This document shows positions 1-8,017 of a stretch of 64,000 nucleotides of DNA, piece by piece (positions within the stretch are counted from its first letter, which is position 1; each line of letters begins with the position of its first letter). A program made the position numbers and the translations under genes. The stretch is from Candidatus Zymogenaceae bacterium (lineage in GTDB: Bacteria; Desulfobacterota; Zymogenia; Zymogenales; Zymogenaceae): contig JAFGAS010000061.1 in assembly GCA_016933535.1 (NCBI GenBank), positions 1 through 64,000 on the forward strand, in the 5' to 3' direction. Under the pieces are notes generated by a model. It was given only the letters and a program-made list of their open reading frames with translations, ran no database searches and was not told the origin of the DNA.

Positions 1-504
1 CGGCTCATGGCCCCGATCCTCTCGTTTACCGCCGAGGAAATCTGGGAGATGCTGCCGGGCGACGGCAAGGAGCCGAGCGTACACCTGGCGGCGTTTCCCG
101 CCATCGATGAATCGATCCTCGACGATAAGCTGGAGGGCGCGTGGGACAGGATCATCGAGGTGCGCGAACAGGTGCAAAAGACGCTGGAGGAAGCCCGGCG
201 GGCCAAGACCATCGGGCACTCCCTGGACGCGTCGGTAACGCTGGCGGCAAAGGGCACGGAAAAGGCCCTCCTGGAAAAATACGCCGCGGACCTGGCCGAC
301 ATCTTTATCGTATCGAAGGTAGAGCTGGTGGAAACCATGCCGAAGGGCGCGGCGGCCTCCGAATCGATCCCGGGCCTGTTTATCGCGGTGGCAAAGGCCC
401 CCGGCGCCAAGTGTCCCCGCTGCTGGAACTATACCGAGGATATCGGGACGGACTCGGCGCACGCCGACGTCTGCGGATCGTGCGCGGCAAATTTGAAAGG
501 CTGA
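1..504 (+). CDS. ileS: Isoleucyl-tRNA synthetase, C-terminal part (partial)
   Basis: The gene enters from the left edge in frame from base 1; only its last 167 codons are visible. IleS charges tRNA-Ile with isoleucine in the cytoplasm. The visible part covers the end of the anticodon-binding helical domain (the opening LMAPILSFTAEEIWE is the usual class Ia motif) and the C-terminal zinc ribbon, where CPRC (from base 412) and a later CGSC pair supply four cysteines before the LKG ending. The ileS-lspA order, with lspA starting 19 bases downstream, is common in bacteria and supports the call. The catalytic HIGH and KMSKS regions lie outside the window. Confidence 0.96.
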   Translation, partial: RLMAPILSFTAEEIWEMLPGDGKEPSVHLAAFPAIDESILDDKLEGAWDRIIEVREQVQKTLEEARRAKTIGHSLDASVTLAAKGTEKALLEKYAADLADIFIVSKVELVETMPKGAAASESIPGLFIAVAKAPGAKCPRCWNYTEDIGTDSAHADVCGSCAANLKG

Positions 505-523
505 GGCCTGAAGGGGTAGACCG

Positions 524-1042
524 ATGAAGAGCCCGTGGGCAAAGTATCTCCTGTTTGGACTCGTCAACCTGTTTGTCGTGGCGGCAGACCAATGGTCCAA
601 GCTCGTCGTCGAGCGCCACCTCTTCCTCAACGAGTTCATAACCATCGTCCCGAATTTTTTCGACATCCGCTATATCCGTAACACGGGAGCGGCGTTCGGG
701 ATAATGTCCCGGCTCCCCGACGGTGCCCGGCTTCCGTTTTTGATCGGCGTATCGCTGATCGCCATGGGCCTTATCTTTTTCCTGTTTGTCAAGGCCGAAA
801 AGGAACGGCTCGTCTACCTGCTTTCCCTCTCGCTGGTTTTCGCGGGGGCCGTGGGAAACCTCGTCGACCGGGTCATGTTCGGGGAGGTGCGGGACTTTCT
901 CCACCTTCATATCTACAGCCTTTCCTGGCCGATCTTTAACGTCGCCGACTCGGCCATTACGGTGGGTATCGTGCTGTTGGCCTGGGAGCTCTTGATCGTC
1001 GAGCCCCGGCTCGATAAGGCACGGGAGGCAAAGAAAGCCTGA
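524..1042 (+). CDS. lspA: Lipoprotein signal peptidase (signal peptidase II)
   Basis: Inner-membrane aspartyl protease that removes the signal peptide from prolipoproteins after lipidation by Lgt. The 172-residue length is typical. Both catalytic aspartates are visible, D115 in GNLVDRV and D142 in FNVADSAI, as is the family motif RNTGAAFG near residue 52. About four membrane segments are evident. The ATG start follows ileS by 19 bases, and the stop codon overlaps the start of lgt (TGATG at 1040-1044), so translation is probably coupled. Placing the two lipoprotein-maturation enzymes together fits the many predicted lipoproteins in this window. Confidence 0.97.
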   Translation: MKSPWAKYLLFGLVNLFVVAADQWSKLVVERHLFLNEFITIVPNFFDIRYIRNTGAAFGIMSRLPDGARLPFLIGVSLIAMGLIFFLFVKAEKERLVYLLSLSLVFAGAVGNLVDRVMFGEVRDFLHLHIYSLSWPIFNVADSAITVGIVLLAWELLIVEPRLDKAREAKKA

Positions 1043-1911
1043 TGCATCCGACACTCTATTCCTTTGACGGGATTACCCTGTATACCTACGGCCTGATGAT
1101 ATCGGTCGGGTTTTTGCTGTCGTTTGTGTTGTTTCTCACCGAACTGAAGCGCCGGTCGCTGTCGGTGGATACGGGGATAGACTTTGCCTTCTGGGTGCTG
1201 CTGTCGGCCATTGCCGGGTCCCGGCTCGTCTACGTCCTGCTCAATTTCTCCTACTTCGGCAGATACCCGCTCAAGATACTCATGATCTGGGAGGGGGGGC
1301 TGGTATGGTACGGCGCCTTTTTGGGGGCGCTGGCGGCCACCCTGATATACTTCAGGATAAAAAAGCTCGACGGGTGGCTTTGGGCCGATATCGCCATTCC
1401 CTACGTGGCGCTGGGCCAGGGGATCGGCCGGATCGGCTGCCTGATGGCGGGCTGCTGCTACGGCCGCCCCACCGACCTGCCGTGGGGGATTACGTTTTCG
1501 GTATCCGAAATAGCGCCCCTGGGGGTTGCCCTGCACCCGACCCAGGTCTATGAAATGCTCTTTAATTTCATGATCTTTGCCGTTCTGTTTTCCCGGAGAA
1601 ACAGGGCCGCGTTTCGGGGCCAGCAGATCCTCTCGTATGTCTTTCTCTACGGCGCAACACGCGCCATCGTCGAGGTATTCCGCGGAGACCCGCGGGGGGT
1701 TTGGCTGGGGGGGGCCGTCAGCACGTCCCAGCTTATCAGTGCCGTCGCCGTCGCGGCAGGTATTATTCTCTATTTTAAAATCCGGGTAAAAAACCTGATC
1801 GCTCCCGTCGATACGGCCTCGGTGGCCGCGCGGGGCGTCCGGCCCAACGACCCGGAAAATAAACCGTCCAAACGGCCGGGTAAGAAGCGGCCCAAAAACG
1901 ATAGGAGTTGA
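1042..1911 (+). CDS. lgt: Prolipoprotein diacylglyceryl transferase
   Basis: Transfers diacylglyceryl from phosphatidylglycerol to the lipobox cysteine of prolipoproteins in the inner membrane, the step before LspA. The 289-residue protein has about seven hydrophobic segments. The Lgt signature is present around residues 127-149 (GQGIGRIGCLMAGCCYG then RPTDLPWG), with R130 as the likely catalytic arginine. This is the cysteine-rich version of the motif rather than the GRxGNFxNxE version of Escherichia coli. The C-terminal tail after residue 255 is basic and polar. The start overlaps the lspA stop by one base. Confidence 0.96.
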   Translation: MHPTLYSFDGITLYTYGLMISVGFLLSFVLFLTELKRRSLSVDTGIDFAFWVLLSAIAGSRLVYVLLNFSYFGRYPLKILMIWEGGLVWYGAFLGALAATLIYFRIKKLDGWLWADIAIPYVALGQGIGRIGCLMAGCCYGRPTDLPWGITFSVSEIAPLGVALHPTQVYEMLFNFMIFAVLFSRRNRAAFRGQQILSYVFLYGATRAIVEVFRGDPRGVWLGGAVSTSQLISAVAVAAGIILYFKIRVKNLIAPVDTASVAARGVRPNDPENKPSKRPGKKRPKNDRS

Positions 1912-1913
1912 TC

Positions 1914-2435
1914 ATGGCAGACCGGAAGAAAATCATGGAAGTCTTCTTTCCGCCCTACCGGCTCATGGAGGAGATTCCCTTCGGTTTCTGGTACGTGGGT
2001 TTCTTCGGCATGGTGGCCGCGTTCTTTAACATTTCGATCAACTTCTTCTCTCACCTCTCGGTTTTCCTGGGATACGTGACCGGTACCCTCGGCCTGACGG
2101 GCATACCCCGGGAGCCCGGCGCCCTCGACCTGACCCTCTCGGTTATATTTTCGCTGTATTATCTCGTGTCGGCACCGCTGTTTGTCCGGCTTTCGTCGGC
2201 CTACTGGAATTTCAAGCCCAAGGCCAAGACGAGGCTCCTGCTTCTTCTGTCTGTCGACATCTTCGTCTTTTGTCTCTACAACATCCTCTTTTTCACGGGG
2301 ATATACCTCTACCGGAACCACTACCTGATGCCCAAGCTCCCGCTGTACGCCGTGCTGGCGGCCGTCGCCGTCTATTTTTTGATGGGAAAATCCGACGAGA
2401 AAGCCAAGAAGATCGTGGAGCGGCGGGGTGCGTAA
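1914..2435 (+). CDS. Small multi-pass membrane protein of unknown function
   Basis: I do not recognise this 173-residue protein. It has about four hydrophobic segments (near residues 24-44, 67-88, 100-123 and 135-150) and a lysine/glutamate-rich C-terminus. The start chosen is the ATG at 1914, six bases after AGGAG at 1903-1907. An in-frame TTG at 1908 touching the lgt stop is possible but lies directly on the ribosome-binding site. It is the last gene of the ileS-lspA-lgt run and is followed by a strong terminator at 2484, so it is probably co-transcribed with lipoprotein maturation. A role there is only an inference. Confidence 0.8.
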   Translation: MADRKKIMEVFFPPYRLMEEIPFGFWYVGFFGMVAAFFNISINFFSHLSVFLGYVTGTLGLTGIPREPGALDLTLSVIFSLYYLVSAPLFVRLSSAYWNFKPKAKTRLLLLLSVDIFVFCLYNILFFTGIYLYRNHYLMPKLPLYAVLAAVAVYFLMGKSDEKAKKIVERRGA

Positions 2436-2483
2436 GCATCACCCGCACGTTTATTTAATCCGGAACGGCCTTATCACCCGTAG

Positions 2484-2510
2484 GGGCACCACATGTGGTG
2501 CCCGTTTTTT
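2484..2510 (+). terminator. Rho-independent terminator after the lspA-lgt operon
   Basis: A perfect 20-base palindrome (arms GGGCACCACA at 2484-2493 and TGTGGTGCCC at 2494-2503) is followed by G and six Ts. It lies 49 bases past the membrane-protein gene. The arms resemble another short palindrome in the same gap (3335-3354), so it may derive from a dispersed repeat. Confidence 0.85.
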
Positions 2511-2966
2511 CTTGTAGGGGCCGTTCGGGGACGGCCCTCCGGTCCGGTTGGCGGCTCACGAGCCGCCCCTACAAGTAGACACCCCAAAAGGCAGGCCTTT
2601 TGGGGGCCCCGTCAGGAGAGGGAAGGGATAGATAGGGTAAAGAGCGCAAACGGTGACAGTCAGGGGATAGAACATCACCCCACGAAGCCGGCTTCGTGGG
2701 GCCCGATCCACCCGCACAGCCCTCGCAATGGAAGGAGTAAAGAACGGCGGCTCGCAGGTCGCGCGTTCCACCCACTCGTCATTGCGAGGGAGCAAAGCGA
2801 CTTGCTTCGCTTAGCTCGCAACAGGCTCCGCAATCTCCTCGTTGCCAAAGGCGATTAAGTCGTTAATGTCTCCGACGGCGAGGAAATTGCCGCGCCCCCT
2901 TTCGGGGGCTCGCAATGACGGGATGGGTCTGCGGTGACAGTAGGTTGCCACGCCCACTTAGTGGGC

Positions 2967-3024
2967 TCGCAATGACAATAGTAATCGTCGCCCGAGGCGA
3001 CATTATTATGCTTTGCCACGTCGG
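2967..3024. repeat. Direct repeat unit, copy 1 of 2
   Basis: This unit begins CTCGCAATGACAATAGTAAT and ends GCCACGTCGG, and is repeated at 3101-3159 with one clear substitution (CATTATTATG against CATCATTATG). A shortened, diverged relative starts near 13746 with the same opening. The unit contains the small hairpin GTCGCCCGAGGCGAC. Confidence 0.85.
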
Positions 3025-3100
3025 CCCCGAGGGGCCTCCTTGCAATGACGGGTCAGGTTCCCGGAGTTAGTCGGAGAGGTTGCTTCGTCGCCTTCGGCTC

Positions 3101-3159
3101 CTCGCAATGACAATAGTAATCGTCGCCCGAGGCGACATCATTATGCTTTGCCACGTCGG
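3101..3159. repeat. Direct repeat unit, copy 2 of 2
   Basis: Second copy of the roughly 59-base unit at 2967-3024, about 134 bases downstream in the same orientation. The near identity implies recent duplication or gene conversion. There are only two copies and the sequence between them is itself repeat material, so this is not a CRISPR array. Confidence 0.85.
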
Positions 3160-3363
3160 GCTACGTCCTCCTCGCAATGACGGTAAATCGAAGGAGATTT
3201 CCACGGGCGCTGCCGCGCCATCGCAATGACAGCCGAAGTGTAGGCCGGCGGCTCGCAATGACGGGTAAGGAACGGACGGGCACGACGTGTCGTGCCCCTA
3301 CAAATTCTAACACGATACGTCTTTAACACCCATAGGGACACGACTTGTCGTGTCCGTTTTGCT

Positions 3364-3395
3364 AAAGAAAGGGCGCTTCCCACTCGGGAGCGCCC
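3364..3395 (-). terminator. Terminator of the Cache-protein genes
   Basis: Read on the minus strand, GGGCGCTCCC pairs with GGGAAGCGCCC across a short loop and is followed by TTTCTTT. It lies about 55 bases past the stop of the minus-strand Cache gene and should end its transcript. Confidence 0.8.
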
Positions 3396-3447
3396 TCTGT
3401 TGTCTGAGTCTTTCCGATACCGTCGTATCCGACGGCTGCACGTCGCC

Positions 3448-3966
3448 CTATTTCAGCTTCGCGTTGAGGTCGGCCGCGGTGACCCCTTCGGGGCTGTAGA
3501 TGCCCGCGCCGACGGTGTACGTGGCGCCCGGCGCCCGGTAGATATAGGAGAGCTTTGGCTTCGTCTCGCCGGTCTTCGGATTTCTCCAGTCGAACTGGAT
3601 CCACCAGCCGTTCGGCTTGCTTGCGTCATTGGCGATCTCGCAGAGGTGGAGGCCGACGGGCTTACCCTCGGTGTCAATGGTCGTGATGTCTCCGATCTTT
3701 TTTCCGACCATGCCCGGCGTGATGTTGCCGACGCACTCGCCCACCGCGCAGTCATAGACGAACACGTAGGTATCCTTCCAGACCCAGCGGCTGTTCGGGT
3801 CGCTAAATTCGGCCACCGCCGCGTCTCCCTTTTCCGCGAGGTAGGCCGACGCTTCCTTGCACTTGGCGACGATCTCGTCGGGCGTGACGCCTTCTCCGGC
3901 CATGGCGGGGAGTGCCACGAGCGCCACCAGGGCTGCCAGCACAACGAATAGTGAAACCTTTTTCAT
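3448..3966 (-). CDS. Secreted single-Cache-domain protein (paralogue 1)
   Basis: The 172-residue protein has a Sec signal peptide (MKKVSLFVVLAALVALVALP, then AMA-GEG) and one small extracellular sensor fold of the Cache (sCache_2-like) type. Family-typical segments are WVWKDTYVFVYD, a GKPVG loop, GWWIQFDWRNP and the closing VGAGIYSPEG. There is no membrane anchor or signalling domain, so it is a free periplasmic binding or sensor module; the ligand is unknown. The start chosen is ATG at 3966, six bases after GGAG; a GTG four codons upstream is in frame but less likely. It has four cysteines (YDCAVGEC plus two others). It is tandem with the similar gene at 4068-4592. Confidence 0.82.
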   Translation of the reverse strand: MKKVSLFVVLAALVALVALPAMAGEGVTPDEIVAKCKEASAYLAEKGDAAVAEFSDPNSRWVWKDTYVFVYDCAVGECVGNITPGMVGKKIGDITTIDTEGKPVGLHLCEIANDASKPNGWWIQFDWRNPKTGETKPKLSYIYRAPGATYTVGAGIYSPEGVTAADLNAKLK

Positions 3967-4067
3967 TTCTGTCTCCACATGACAATGAGGTTGATTAGAG
4001 GCATCCGTATATTGCGGATGTATGCGCTATCGGCCGACGTCGTTTGGCTGTAAAACACGGTCGCCCG

Positions 4068-4592
4068 TTACTTTTGAAGCATTGTATTGAGCTCGTCGAC
4101 GGTAAGGGTCGGCTCATAGATTCCCGCGCCGACTTCCATCTGTTGTCCCGGCACCGCGAGCATATAGGAGACCTTGCGGCGATACTCGGTGGTTCCCGTC
4201 TCGTCGATAACGTCGGTCGGCCGCCAGTACTCGACCCAGCCGCCCGCGGGCTTTTCGGCCTCCTTGCAGAGGGCGACGTTGAACTTCAAACCGTTCTTAT
4301 CGGTCCTGCTCGCAAGCTCCGTGCCGACCAGGTCCTTGTTCGGATGCCCGATGATGATACCCGTGCCGCAGTCAAAAACGAAGACATAGGTATCCTTCCA
4401 CGACCAGGGGCCCGTGGGGTCGTTGAACTGGGCCAGGCCCGCTTCTCCCTTTTCGGAAAGGAAGTCCGCCGCTTCGGTGACCTTGGCGATTACCTCGGCC
4501 GGCGTTACGGCCTCTTCGGCCGCGGCGGGCAGGGCCGATGCCGCCGAGAAAAGAAATAAAATACCTGCCACTATTACGAGCGTCTTTTTCAT
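4068..4592 (-). CDS. Secreted single-Cache-domain protein (paralogue 2)
   Basis: A 174-residue paralogue of the protein at 3448-3966, sharing signal peptide style (MKKTLVIVAGILFLFSA), WSWKDTYVFVFDCGTG, a GGWVEYW segment and the ending VGAGIYEPT. It is predicted to be periplasmic with one Cache-type ligand-binding domain and no output domain. A TTGACA/GATAAT promoter lies just upstream (4633-4660). The downstream paralogue follows after about 100 bases, so the pair may share a transcript. Sequence divergence between the two suggests an old duplication and perhaps different ligands. Confidence 0.82.
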   Translation of the reverse strand: MKKTLVIVAGILFLFSAASALPAAAEEAVTPAEVIAKVTEAADFLSEKGEAGLAQFNDPTGPWSWKDTYVFVFDCGTGIIIGHPNKDLVGTELASRTDKNGLKFNVALCKEAEKPAGGWVEYWRPTDVIDETGTTEYRRKVSYMLAVPGQQMEVGAGIYEPTLTVDELNTMLQK

Positions 4593-4632
4593 GGATCACC
4601 CTCCCGTTACGTTTTGATAACTTTATTTTTCT

Positions 4633-4660
4633 ATTATCGCTCTAACTGCCAGGATGTCAA
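4633..4660 (-). promoter_or_regulatory. Sigma-70-like promoter for the Cache genes
   Basis: On the minus strand, TTGACA (4655-4660) is followed after 16 bases by GATAAT (4633-4638). The predicted transcript start is about 34 bases ahead of the ATG at 4592. Confidence 0.7.
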
Positions 4661-4874
4661 GAGGTTTAAGAATCTTCGAAACCACGGCTCTGCCACTTTA
4701 ACGGCAGTGCGAAGCCGGGAAGGCTCCGCGTGACAAGCGGCGCCGATAGGCCGCGTCCGCCGCCCGCGTTGACGGCGCCCGGGGGGAAAAAAATAGAATT
4801 TGCCCGTTTCCGGGCGGCAGTGGCCCGCGAAGTTATATCGAGGCAAACTTATTCGTGCAAAAACGGGAAGTTCT

Positions 4875-4883
4875 TGCTATAAT
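4875..4883 (+). promoter_or_regulatory. Extended -10 promoter for the PrsW-Mla operon
   Basis: TG-C-TATAAT at 4875-4883 is a perfect extended -10 element, about 30 bases ahead of the GTG start at 4913. No strong -35 is seen, which is normal for this class. Confidence 0.65.
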
Positions 4884-4912
4884 AATGCAATTTTTAAATT
4901 AACGAGGTATCG

Positions 4913-5836
4913 GTGGGATTTTTCGCGCTTTTGATACTGGCCGTCGCTCCCGGCTTCTTTATCCTGTGGTACGTCTACAATAAAGATCAATACGAGCGCG
5001 AACCCAAGGGGCTCATCGTGGCCACCTTTTTCATCGGGGTGGCCGTGGCCGTTCCGGCGGGACTTATCGAGTATTTCTTCGAACGGGGGACGGGTATCCC
5101 CATGACGGGCAATATCCTCGGGGCCTTCATCGGTTCGTTCTTTATCGTTGCCCCCGTGGAGGAGGTCGCGAAATATCTCGCGGTTCGGGTCAAGGCCTAT
5201 AACGCGCCCTCGTTTAACGAGGTTATGGACGGCATCGTCTATTGTGTGGCGGCGGCCCTCGGCTTTGCCACCATCGAGAACGTCTTTTACGTATTCGAAT
5301 ACGGCCCGGCTATCGGGGTCGTCCGCGCACTGTTTTCCGTGCCGCTGCACGCCCTGTGCGGAGCGATCATCGGATATTATCTGGGCATGAAAAAGGTGCA
5401 TAAGGAAGAAAAGAAATACTTTGTCGCCGCCGGAATTATCATCGCGATCCTGTTTCACGGGGCGTACGACTTCGTCCTCTTTTCCGAGACGTTCCTGGGC
5501 ATCCTGATTGTCCCGATTATGATCTGGCTTTTTCTTATATACAAGAAGCGCCTGTTTACCGCCCTCAAAGATTCCCCTTTCAGGGGAGGCCGGGACGAGG
5601 CGCTCTTTGCCGCCGTCAATCGTCACCGCACTCCCGCGGGGATCATCAAGGTCGCCCTGGGAGTCGTTGTCCTTACCTTTAGTGCGGTCATGGTTGCCGG
5701 ATGGACGGCCTCGGTAAACCAGGGACAATCGTTTACCGCCCAGCAATACATCTATATCATCGGCCTGATCCTGCTGCCGTTGGGCGGGGGTATCTGGCTT
5801 TTGTTTCTTTCGAGAAAGGACGTGGTGGTGCGATGA
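4913..5836 (+). CDS. PrsW-like intramembrane metalloprotease
   Basis: A 307-residue multi-pass membrane protein of the PrsW/CAAX-protease-like family, whose characterised members cut membrane-bound regulators such as anti-sigma factors. All family motifs are visible: E83-E84 in APVEEVAKY, E122 in IENVFYVFE, H146 in PLHALCGAIIGYY, and H182/D186 in FHGAYDF. The extra C-terminal part (after residue 220) adds two hydrophobic segments around 240-260 and 278-298. The start is GTG at 4913 with GAGG five bases upstream. It heads a run with a lipoprotein and mlaEFD, and its stop overlaps the next start. The substrate is unknown. Confidence 0.88.
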   Translation: MGFFALLILAVAPGFFILWYVYNKDQYEREPKGLIVATFFIGVAVAVPAGLIEYFFERGTGIPMTGNILGAFIGSFFIVAPVEEVAKYLAVRVKAYNAPSFNEVMDGIVYCVAAALGFATIENVFYVFEYGPAIGVVRALFSVPLHALCGAIIGYYLGMKKVHKEEKKYFVAAGIIIAILFHGAYDFVLFSETFLGILIVPIMIWLFLIYKKRLFTALKDSPFRGGRDEALFAAVNRHRTPAGIIKVALGVVVLTFSAVMVAGWTASVNQGQSFTAQQYIYIIGLILLPLGGGIWLLFLSRKDVVVR

Positions 5837-6360
5837 GGCGACGTCGGATTATCCCCCCGGTAGTGCTGTTTCTCTTTATCGTCGGCTGCGCCCACGGCGT
5901 CGTCGTGGACAATACCTTCGTTTCCGACGGCTATCGGTTCTCGGTGGTCCTGCCGGGGGCCCCGTATGAGCGGATCGGTCCGAAAGACGCCCTCGTGGCC
6001 GTTACCGACCCCGAAACGGGGATATCGGCCGCCGTCGCGGCAAGCCCCGATCCCTATCCGGATTTGACCGACGAGACAAAGGCCCTCGACTATATCGCCC
6101 GGGACCTCTTTTTCTTTCTTACGAAAAAGGAGTACCGGGTCTTTGAGAACGCGACGCTTGATGGTGCGCCCGCCAGGCACGTCGTCGTCGCGGGCGTCCA
6201 GGACGAAAACGAGCTGGTCTTTTCGGCCTACGTGGTGCGCTATTACGGCACCGTCTATGACATCGTGGTGTGGTGCGAACCCCGGTACCTCGATAAGGCG
6301 TCGGCGGTTTTTCAGGAAATGGCCGATACGTTTAAATTTCGGGGAGGGGGCGGCCGATGA
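5833..6360 (+). CDS. Predicted lipoprotein of unknown function
   Basis: The 175-residue product has a basic N-terminus, a hydrophobic run and a lipobox near residue 19 (LFIVGC), so it should be a substrate of the Lgt/LspA enzymes encoded at the left end. The mature part, about 155 residues, looks like a single alpha/beta domain with no motif I recognise. The ATG overlaps the protease stop (ATGA at 5833-5836) and the end overlaps the mlaE start (ATGA at 6357-6360), so it is translationally coupled to both. An accessory role in the Mla-type system is plausible by position only. Confidence 0.8.
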   Translation: MRRRRIIPPVVLFLFIVGCAHGVVVDNTFVSDGYRFSVVLPGAPYERIGPKDALVAVTDPETGISAAVAASPDPYPDLTDETKALDYIARDLFFFLTKKEYRVFENATLDGAPARHVVVAGVQDENELVFSAYVVRYYGTVYDIVVWCEPRYLDKASAVFQEMADTFKFRGGGGR

Positions 6361-7142
6361 GAGGATTCCTCCAGCTTCTGGGAAGCCGCTTCATGAAGGC
6401 CGTCATCTATTTTGACGGTTCCACGCGGATGCTCGTGCGTACGATCGCGGTTATTGCCACGCCCCCGTTCAGGTTCTCGCTGGTCGTCGATCAGATTGAA
6501 TACATCGGTATAAAGTCGACCCTGATCGCCACGTTCACGGCGCTGTTCACGGGACTGGTGATGGCCCTGCAGCTGGCGTTTTCGCTGGAACGGTTCGGCG
6601 CCCAATCGTTTGCGGCCAATGTGCTGGCGGTCTCCCTGGTGCGGGAGCTCGGACCGGTCCTGACGGGACTCCTGGTCGGCGGGAGGGTCGGGGCGGGCAT
6701 CACCGCCGAGGTGGGCTCCATGAAGGTTACCGAGCAGATCGACGCCATCAGGGCCCTCGGCGCAGATCCAATCCGGGAACTGGTGGCCCCGAAACTGCTG
6801 GCCTGCACGATTGTACTGCCGATCTTGACGGTCTATTCCATCGTGGTTGGAATCCTGTCGGGAATGCTCATTACCATGAGCGAGCTTGGAGTAAACCCGA
6901 CCTACTACATGAACCAGGTCTACGCGGTCCTGGAGGTCAGTGACTTTGTCGGCGGTGTGGGAAAATCGGCCTTTTTTGGGGTTATCATCGGGCTGGTGGG
7001 GTGCTACCGGGGATTCACCACGGCCGGGGGCACCGTAGGCGTGGGGCGGGCCACCACGGAATCGGTGGTCACGATATCGCTCTCGATTCTGGTGGCCGAT
7101 TTCTTTTTGACCAAACTTTTCATTCTCCTGTTTCAGGCGTGA
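6357..7142 (+). CDS. mlaE: Mla-type ABC transporter permease
   Basis: The 261-residue inner-membrane permease belongs to the MlaE family, which with MlaF ATPase and MlaD moves phospholipids between inner and outer membranes. The family signature is clear in residues 85-140 (LVRELGPVLTGLLVGGRVGAG, with EVGSMKVTEQIDA and LGADPI following). About five membrane segments are present, plus an N-terminal amphipathic stretch. It overlaps the preceding lipoprotein gene by four bases and is one base from mlaF. Confidence 0.94.
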   Translation: MRGFLQLLGSRFMKAVIYFDGSTRMLVRTIAVIATPPFRFSLVVDQIEYIGIKSTLIATFTALFTGLVMALQLAFSLERFGAQSFAANVLAVSLVRELGPVLTGLLVGGRVGAGITAEVGSMKVTEQIDAIRALGADPIRELVAPKLLACTIVLPILTVYSIVVGILSGMLITMSELGVNPTYYMNQVYAVLEVSDFVGGVGKSAFFGVIIGLVGCYRGFTTAGGTVGVGRATTESVVTISLSILVADFFLTKLFILLFQA

Positions 7143-7143
7143 T

Positions 7144-7884
7144 ATGTCATTTATCGAGTTTACCCGGATTGAAAAGGCGTTCGACGAGAAGGTGGTCTAT
7201 ACCGGGCTTGATCTTTCCATCGAGAAGGGCGAGACAATAACCATTATCGGCGGCAGCGGCTCGGGCAAAAGCGTCCTCCTGAAACTCCTCGTCGGCCTGA
7301 TGAAACCCGATACGGGATCGATCAAAATAGACGGGACCGATATCGTCCCCCTTTCCGAGCAGGGACTCCTTTCGGTCCGAAAGAGGATCGGCATGCTGTT
7401 CCAGGGAGGGGCCCTGTTTGACTCCGTCTCCGTTGGACAGAACGTCGGATACGGACTGGAGATGCACGCACAGATGAGCGAGAACGAGATCGCCGATAAG
7501 GTGTCCCACTGTCTTGAGATGGTGGGGTTGCCCGGCATCGAGCAGATGATGCCCGCCGATCTCTCCGGGGGAATGAAAAAACGGGTGGCGCTGGCCAGGG
7601 CCATCGCCTATGACCCCGAGATTATCCTCTATGACGAGCCGACGACGGGACTGGACCCGACCAATTCAAACCGCATCAATCATCTCATCAACGAAATGCG
7701 GGAGCTTCTCAATGTTACCTCGGTTGTCGTCACCCACGACATGAAATCGGCCTTTGCGGTCTCGGACCGGCTGGCCATGCTCTTCCGCGGGCGGATCGAG
7801 GCGGTGGGGACTTCCAAGGAAATCGAGCGGTCGCAGGACCCGGTCGTGAGGGGATTTATCGAGGGGAATATCGGAGAACTGTAA
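7144..7884 (+). CDS. mlaF: Mla-type ABC transporter ATPase
   Basis: The 246-residue cytoplasmic ATPase powers the lipid transporter. Walker A is GGSGSGKS (about residue 36), the ABC signature LSGGMKKRVALARA, Walker B IILYDEPTTGLDP, and the switch histidine is in VVTHDM. The LSGGM form and the length are typical of MlaF. It starts two bases after mlaE. A 133-base gap, with no gene I can see, separates it from mlaD. Confidence 0.94.
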   Translation: MSFIEFTRIEKAFDEKVVYTGLDLSIEKGETITIIGGSGSGKSVLLKLLVGLMKPDTGSIKIDGTDIVPLSEQGLLSVRKRIGMLFQGGALFDSVSVGQNVGYGLEMHAQMSENEIADKVSHCLEMVGLPGIEQMMPADLSGGMKKRVALARAIAYDPEIILYDEPTTGLDPTNSNRINHLINEMRELLNVTSVVVTHDMKSAFAVSDRLAMLFRGRIEAVGTSKEIERSQDPVVRGFIEGNIGEL

Positions 7885-8017
7885 GACAGGCAGGAGACGC
7901 GCCAACTTCCCGCAGTGCCTGGACTATACGCTGCCGGTGCCGAAATCGAGCATGGGATAGAGAGGTACCCGGGGCGCCGTCTCCGTGAACGAGAGGTTAC
8001 ATACGTAGAGGCATACC

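Larger units (their letters stand above)
2515..3360. repeat. Intergenic block of dispersed palindromic and CATTGCGAGG-type repeats
   Basis: This gene-free stretch is almost entirely repeats. It contains a palindrome CCCCAAAAGGC-AG-GCCTTTTGGGG (2582-2605), a perfect palindrome with arms CCCCACGAAGCC and GGCTTCGTGGGG (2678-2701), many copies of TCATTGCGAGG or its reverse CTCGCAATGA, a 59-base near-exact direct repeat (2967-3024 and 3101-3159), and the small palindromes GGGCACGACGTGTCGTGCCC (near 3279-3298) and GGACACGAC-TT-GTCGTGTCC (about 3335-3354). I see no open frame with coding character. Similar pieces recur at 10784-11010, 12923-13045, 13720-13890 and 26130-26300. Confidence 0.85.

Noticed and set aside
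2776-3270. Regularly recurring CTCGCAATGA units that might be read as a CRISPR array
   Set aside because: Units occur in both orientations with uneven spacing, variable length and no unique spacers; no cas genes are present.
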